Positions 59,570 through 64,000 of a DNA stretch of 64,000 nt are shown piece after piece; the stretch's first letter is position 1; the number at the start of each line of letters is the position of its first letter. The translations under genes were made by a program, and so were the position numbers. Source of the stretch: CAZTAR01 sp043813895 (lineage in GTDB: Bacteria; Planctomycetota; Phycisphaerae; UBA1845; UTPLA1); the NCBI GenBank assembly GCA_043813895.1, contig JBDRKQ010000109.1, forward strand, positions 6,691 through 70,690, in the 5' to 3' direction. Below the pieces are notes generated by a model. It had not been told where the DNA came from. It saw only the letters and a program-made list of their open reading frames with translations, and ran no database searches.

Positions 59570-60736
59570 ATGCTCTGGTGGTCATTCGTCCTTCTCGGTA
59601 TCGCGTACTGGCTCTACAGTCTCATTGCGGCTATCCGCATCATCCGAGGCGTGCCGCGCCTCGCCGCGCTTGCGCCGCGAGACGACGGCGACTGGCCGCG
59701 GGTTTCGCACATCGTCCCCGCCTGCAATGAGGCGGACCAGCTCTTGGAAGCCATGCGGTCTCGGCTGGACGAGGGCTACCCCAACGCCGAGTTCGTGCTC
59801 GTGGATGACCGCTCCACCGACAACACGGGCGCGCTGGCGGACCGGCTTGCCGAGTCGGACGACCGCGTGCGCGTGTTGCACATCAACGACCTGCCCGACG
59901 GCTGGCTCGGTAAGGTCCACGCGCTGCATCGCGGGAGGCAGCTCGCGACCGGCGAATGGCTGCTCTTCAGCGACGCCGATGTACACCTGCAACCCGGCAC
60001 GATGACCCGCGCGATTACCTATTGCGAACAGAACAGCCTCGACCATCTCGCCATGTTTCCCGACATCCACCGCGGCACGCGCATGCTCGACATCGCGATG
60101 GCGTTGTTTCTGCGGACGTTCTGCATCCTCATACGACCCCGCGCGCACGCCAATCCGCGATCCAGGGCGGCCGTCGGGGTCGGGGCGTTCAACCTCGTGC
60201 GTGCGGACGCGTTAGCACGAACGCCTGGCTTCGAGGGACTGCGCTTGGACGTGGTTGACGATCTGGCGCTCGGGCAGATGCTCAAGCAGCACGGCGCGCG
60301 CGGCGGCGTAGTGAACGGGCACGGCTACGTGGGCGTGCGCTGGTACGAGTCCGTGATGGACATGGCCCGTGGTGCGGAGAAGGCGGCATTGGCAAGCTTC
60401 GCCGGGTTCAGCGTCGTGCGTCTCGTGGCGATCTGCCTCGCCACGCTGATACTCGAGTTGGCGCCGTTCGTGGGCGTATTCGCGTTCGGGCAGCCCGTGT
60501 TGCAGGCCATCGCGGCAGGGGGCATCGTGCTCAGTGTGGTCGCGCAGCTTATCCCGAGCCTGTCGTTCGGCCGTCCCTGGTGGCCGGCCCTGTTCGTCCC
60601 CGTCGCGACGATCTTGTCCGTGGGCATCCTGCTCCGCGCGGGTTGGCTGACCGTGCGGCGCGGCGGGATGCTGTGGCGGGGCACGCTGTACCCGATGGAG
60701 ATGTTACGGCGGGGCGCCCGGCTGCGGTTTCCCTAG
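59570..60736 (+). CDS. Membrane glycosyltransferase, family 2 (CrtQ-like)
   Basis: The 388-residue protein has an N-terminal membrane helix, a GT2 domain (HIVPACNEADQLLEAM, FVLVDDRSTDNTGAL, LLFSDADVHL as DxD, then DVVDDLALGQMLKQHG) and three C-terminal membrane helices. This resembles glycosyltransferases of carotenoid or polar-lipid modification. TATAAT at 59500-59505 lies 64 bases upstream of the ATG. Confidence 0.88.
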   Translation: MLWWSFVLLGIAYWLYSLIAAIRIIRGVPRLAALAPRDDGDWPRVSHIVPACNEADQLLEAMRSRLDEGYPNAEFVLVDDRSTDNTGALADRLAESDDRVRVLHINDLPDGWLGKVHALHRGRQLATGEWLLFSDADVHLQPGTMTRAITYCEQNSLDHLAMFPDIHRGTRMLDIAMALFLRTFCILIRPRAHANPRSRAAVGVGAFNLVRADALARTPGFEGLRLDVVDDLALGQMLKQHGARGGVVNGHGYVGVRWYESVMDMARGAEKAALASFAGFSVVRLVAICLATLILELAPFVGVFAFGQPVLQAIAAGGIVLSVVAQLIPSLSFGRPWWPALFVPVATILSVGILLRAGWLTVRRGGMLWRGTLYPMEMLRRGARLRFP

Positions 60737-60853
60737 GGGCATGCAGAGCGCTGCAGCGCGGGTGATTCACCTACCCTCGCCAACACCCGTCAACTTGCCA
60801 ACGTCAACACGCCCGAGGATCTCGCTCGTTTGTCGCGGGCAGGCGGATCACGG

Positions 60854-60859
60854 TAGAAT
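60854..60859 (+). promoter_or_regulatory. -10-like box of the PP2C gene (possible leaderless start)
   Basis: TAGAAT lies six bases before the ATG at 60866; TTGTCG 18 bases upstream is a weak -35. GAAGGG between them is too close to the start to be an ideal ribosome site. Confidence 0.35.
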
Positions 60860-60865
60860 GAAGGG

Positions 60866-62515
60866 ATGACCGGCGCCGGACAACTGCAAGGCGACAAGCT
60901 GATCATCCGCCACGAGTTGCGGCTCGTCGACACGGTCGAACTTACCGGCTCCTCGCTCTCGATCGGCAGATCGTCCCAGTGCGACATCAGGCTGCCACAC
61001 GAAGCGGTTTCCCGTCACCACGCCCAGTTGGAGAAGCGCGACGACGGCTGGCACATCCGCGACCTGGACAGCGTGAACGGCATTCGGGTCAACGGCCGGA
61101 AGAAGGCGAGCGCCGACCTCTCTCCAGGCGACGTGATCGAGGTGCGGCCTTTCGCGATGCACTTCCTGGGCGATGCCGTCGACGGGGAAGACCGGTCGGT
61201 CAACCTTGCCGCGAGTTGCGAACGCCCGACGATCGTGGGTCCCAATCGGCCGTCGGGACAAGTCCTCAAACAGCGGCTGAACGATCTGTATGCGCTTGCG
61301 AGTCTGGTGATTCATCGCAAAGACAACGGCTCTTTCTGGCATGAAATCCACGCGGCTCTACAGCGGTCCCTCGCCGCGGAACGCTGTGTTCTGCTCGGGC
61401 GCGATGAGGCCGCCGGTTTCTATCGTCTCGCACCGAGGGCACGACCGACCGATCCGGCCTCCCCGTTGGTCATCAGTCGATCCGTGCTCAATGACGTGAT
61501 CGAGACGAAGCGCGGAGCCCTTGTGCAACGCGTGGCCGACCACGATCGTTACGCTGCGGCCGAGAGTCTCGCGGACAGCGGGGTCGGTTCGGTCATCTGT
61601 GTTCCCGTGTTGGTGTGCGACCAGACGAAGGCCATTGTGTATGCCGAACGCCGCGAGGGCCGGGCGCCGTTTACCGCGGACGATCTCGATTTCGTAACGG
61701 CAGCCGTGGACATGGCGGCCGCTGCGGTCGACATGGACGAATTGCAGGTTCAAGCGCGCGAGCTGTCGCGACTGCAAGGCCGCGTCGAGACCGGCCGCGA
61801 GTTACAGAAGATGCTGCTGCCGTCGCCGCTGCCGCAGCCGTCGTGGTGCCGGGTCGCTGCGAGGAACATACCCGCGGACCAGATGAGCGGTGACATCTAC
61901 GGCGTGTCGATCGACCGACAGGGCCGGTTGGTGCTGAGTCTCTCAGATGTTTCCGGCAAGGGCGTCCCGGCGGCATTCGTGACGGCGATTCTTCAGAACA
62001 CGCTGAGCCAGGCATTGCTCGATATCGATGACCTCCACGAGATCGTCCAACGAATCAACGGCACGCTGGACGGCTACAACCTGCCGGCCTGTTTTGCGAC
62101 GATGATCCTCTGCCGGTTTGAGCAGGATGGCAGCGCCGTCGAGATTGCGAACGCTGGCCATCATGCGCCGCTGTGGATCACGGATTCGGGAAGCGTCGAA
62201 GCCTTTCCCGACCGCATCGGCCTGCCACTGGGAATCTCGAGGGAGTGGTCCGGTCAGATCGTCCGCCGGGATACCTCCGGCGATAGGGTCCTGCTCCTGT
62301 CGAGCGACGGAGCGACCGAAGCCAAGGACACCGGCCGCGTTGAGTTCGGGCTCGATCGCCTCGGCGACGCGTTCCAATCTGCCGCGGCCCACCCCCCTGA
62401 AGAGATCGTTGCCGAATTGGCCGATCGGGTTCGGCTGTTCTGTGAGCCGAACGACCCTGAGGACGATGTCACACTGGTCGTCATGAAACGCGGCAGCAGT
62501 GCGGAAGGTCAGTGA
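60866..62515 (+). CDS. FHA-GAF-PP2C (SpoIIE-type) serine phosphatase
   Basis: The 549-residue protein combines an FHA domain (residues about 25-110; LSIGRSSQCDIRLPHEAVSRHHAQ, SVNGIRVNG) that binds phosphothreonine, a GAF domain (about 140-300), a short coiled coil, and a PP2C/SpoIIE domain (about 325-545; DQMSGDIYGVSIDRQGRLVLSLSDVSGKGVPAAFV in parts, with SGD and DVSGKG metal sites, NAGHHAPLWI and DGATEAKDT). A partner in Ser/Thr kinase signalling is inferred; a kinase tail lies convergently downstream. TAGAAT (60854-60859) lies six bases before the ATG. Confidence 0.92.
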   Translation: MTGAGQLQGDKLIIRHELRLVDTVELTGSSLSIGRSSQCDIRLPHEAVSRHHAQLEKRDDGWHIRDLDSVNGIRVNGRKKASADLSPGDVIEVRPFAMHFLGDAVDGEDRSVNLAASCERPTIVGPNRPSGQVLKQRLNDLYALASLVIHRKDNGSFWHEIHAALQRSLAAERCVLLGRDEAAGFYRLAPRARPTDPASPLVISRSVLNDVIETKRGALVQRVADHDRYAAAESLADSGVGSVICVPVLVCDQTKAIVYAERREGRAPFTADDLDFVTAAVDMAAAAVDMDELQVQARELSRLQGRVETGRELQKMLLPSPLPQPSWCRVAARNIPADQMSGDIYGVSIDRQGRLVLSLSDVSGKGVPAAFVTAILQNTLSQALLDIDDLHEIVQRINGTLDGYNLPACFATMILCRFEQDGSAVEIANAGHHAPLWITDSGSVEAFPDRIGLPLGISREWSGQIVRRDTSGDRVLLLSSDGATEAKDTGRVEFGLDRLGDAFQSAAAHPPEEIVAELADRVRLFCEPNDPEDDVTLVVMKRGSSAEGQ

Positions 62516-62519
62516 AGTC

Positions 62520-64000
62520 CTATGGCACATCGGCGGACGCCGACGTCGGCTGCGACGTCGCCGGCAGCTGCTTTCGCCACTGGGCGGCCTTGGCGTCGTA
62601 GCCCTTGGCCGGCTCGGCGGCGTGCCAGGCGTCGTACAGATCCGTCAGGGACTTAATGAGGCCAATGGTTCGCTTGTGTTCCGCGCCCAGCGCTGCAACA
62701 AGCATCTCGTGAGCTTCAAGCATCTCGGCCTCGGCCTCGGCGAACCGCTCCATGGCGGCGAGCGTCCGGGCGTGCTCCGAGAGAAACGCGGCTGTTATCC
62801 AGTGTCCCATCGGCATTGTTTCGCGCGCCCGGCGCACTGCCTCCTCGCCAAGCCCCTCGGCCTCCTCCAGCCTGCCCTGGTCCCGGAGCAGACCGCCCAT
62901 GTTGTGGATCGAGGTCAACGTGTCCGGGTGGTCGTCGCCCAGCACGCGGCGCTTGCCCTCCAGCGCCTCGCGGTGGTACGGCTCCGCCTCGGTGAACTTG
63001 CCCATGGCCAGGAGCAGGCTGCCCATGTTGTTCATCGATGTTAGCGTCCTCGGGTCGTCGTCGCCCAGCACCCGGCGCTGGCCCTGTAGTGCCTCGCGAT
63101 AGTACGGTTCGGCGTTGGCCAGCTTGCCCATCAACTTGAGTAGGTGGCCCATGCTGCTGATTGAGACCAATGTGTCCGGGTGGTCATCGCCCAGCACGCG
63201 GCGGTAACCCTCCAGCGCCTCGCGATGGTAAAGCTCGGCGTCGGACAGCCTCCCCATCCGCTTGAGCAGGGCGCCCATGTTGTGGATCGATGTTAGCGTG
63301 TCCGGGTGATCGCCGCCCAGCACTGCACGTCTGCCCTCCAGCGCCTCGCGATAGAGCGGTTCGGCATCGGCCAGCTTGCCCATCAATTTGAGTAGGTGGC
63401 CCATGCTGCTGATCGAGACCAATGTGTCCGGGTGGTCATCGCCCAGCGTGCGGCGGTGCAGGGCGAGGGCCCGCTCAATCCGCGGTACCGCCTCTGAGTA
63501 CATCCCGAGTTCAGCGTACGTGTTCCCGACGGTCTGCTGCAGGGCCGCTTCGACCAGCGGCTGGTCGGCGAACTCCTGTTCGAGCGTCTCTACCGCTCGC
63601 GACAACACGTACTTGTCAACTACACTCAGCGCCAGGTTCGTGGGGTTGATCCGCTCTACCGAAGCGTCGAGTGAAGCGATCGTTGCGGCAACCTCCGCCG
63701 GCGTTGACGAGGCTGCTTCGAGGGATTCGCGGATGCCGTCTCGCAGATTCGTGATGATGCCGCGGCCCATCTCTTCCGCGTCGATCTCGCTGAGCATGGA
63801 TGATTGGAAGGTCACGACCGTTTGCAGTTGATCTCGGGCCTCGGTGGCCTCCCGCTCACGCTCCTCGACTTGCACCAGCAGACGGCCCTGGTTGCTGTAC
63901 ATTACCGACAAGGCGATGCTCGCCCCGACCGCCAGCACGATCAGTGCCGCTGCCATCGATACCGGTCCCCGATAGCGGCGAATCGTCTTCTTGAAAACGT
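62520..64000 (-). CDS. C-terminal part of a membrane Ser/Thr kinase-type TPR protein (N-terminus off window)
   Basis: The frame is open to the window edge at 64000, so only the last 490 or so residues are seen. They include a juxtamembrane VFKKTIRRYRG, a membrane helix (AAALIVLAVGASIALSVMY), a coiled coil, and at least five 42-residue kinesin-light-chain-type TPRs (LGDDHPDTLTSIHNMG repeated), then a disordered end. This is the standard rear half of planctomycete protein kinases with TPRs. No kinase domain is visible, so the kinase part is inferred from this layout. The repeats are nearly identical at the DNA level. Confidence 0.8.
   Translation of the reverse strand, partial: VFKKTIRRYRGPVSMAAALIVLAVGASIALSVMYSNQGRLLVQVEEREREATEARDQLQTVVTFQSSMLSEIDAEEMGRGIITNLRDGIRESLEAASSTPAEVAATIASLDASVERINPTNLALSVVDKYVLSRAVETLEQEFADQPLVEAALQQTVGNTYAELGMYSEAVPRIERALALHRRTLGDDHPDTLVSISSMGHLLKLMGKLADAEPLYREALEGRRAVLGGDHPDTLTSIHNMGALLKRMGRLSDAELYHREALEGYRRVLGDDHPDTLVSISSMGHLLKLMGKLANAEPYYREALQGQRRVLGDDDPRTLTSMNNMGSLLLAMGKFTEAEPYHREALEGKRRVLGDDHPDTLTSIHNMGGLLRDQGRLEEAEGLGEEAVRRARETMPMGHWITAAFLSEHARTLAAMERFAEAEAEMLEAHEMLVAALGAEHKRTIGLIKSLTDLYDAWHAAEPAKGYDAKAAQWRKQLPATSQPTSASADVP

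Noticed and set aside
62880..63480. Regular repeats that could suggest a CRISPR array
   Set aside because: The units are 126 bp, contiguous, and in frame; they encode kinesin-light-chain-type TPRs.

Overview
The window is GC-rich DNA from a chromosome that looks planctomycete, probably Phycisphaerae-like. This is inferred from the combination seen: a PEP-CTERM protein, a huge TPR/DUF3857/transglutaminase protein, a membrane kinase tail with kinesin-light-chain-type TPRs, P-domain proteins with calcium repeats and C-terminal sorting tails, IS110, and many families of palindromic intergenic repeats. No rRNA or other phylogenetic marker confirms it.

Layout. 1-5124 (minus) is a [NiFe]-hydrogenase maturation operon, hypF-hypC-hypD-hypE-hypA, cut by the left edge. 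An IS110-type transposase (5307-6395) sits directly upstream of hypF, followed by about 1.1 kb with no gene but with a broken tRNA. 7.5-18 kb holds ordinary genes: an HD protein, a 1292-residue TPR/DUF3857/transglutaminase protein, a LOG-family protein, yidD-trmB, murJ, a YcxB-like protein and mutY. 18.2-24.4 kb is envelope-related: small secreted peptides, lipoproteins, a cyclophilin and a polyprenyl-phosphate sugar transferase. 24.6-26.9 kb is the muramic acid recycling pair murQ-anmK. 27-32.6 kb holds an HD-GYP protein, mnmA, a ribbon-helix-helix/zinc protein and an MFS-acyltransferase fusion. 33-41 kb holds a P-domain surface protein, an LpxL-like acyltransferase, mreC with an RluA-like protein, the selenocysteine tRNA gene selC, a radical SAM protein and a MoaA-like protein that lacks its radical-SAM cysteines. 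41-49 kb holds an ECF sigma/anti-sigma pair, rsgA, a polytopic GT-C-like protein and speD-speE. 49.1-53.1 kb is an ArsR-controlled locus: permease, thioredoxin, ArsF-like lipoprotein, anchored thioredoxin and a CcdA/ArsG-like membrane protein, predicted to handle organic arsenicals. 53.5-64 kb holds tRNA-Leu, a lipid-A-kinase-like protein, an Rrf2 regulator, DUF456, an FGE-like PEP-CTERM protein, a truncated corrinoid protein, a three-gene cassette (small protein, nucleotidyltransferase, PD-(D/E)XK nuclease), a glycosyltransferase, an FHA-GAF-PP2C phosphatase and the C-terminus of a TPR kinase.

How the parts relate. hyp genes plus selC point to hydrogen and selenium-dependent anaerobic metabolism, though no structural hydrogenase or selenoprotein gene is visible. 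murQ/anmK, murJ, mreC, LpxL-like and sugar-transferase genes indicate a peptidoglycan cell wall and a lipid-A-type outer membrane. About ten genes have a -10-like hexamer 6-9 bases before the start codon and no ribosome binding site, which suggests leaderless transcripts are common here.

Most notable: the cluster-less MoaA paralogue, the arsenical-type locus with an operator over its -10 box, the leaderless-promoter pattern, the cluster of tiny secreted peptides, the nuclease/nucleotidyltransferase cassette, and at least five dispersed palindromic repeat families.
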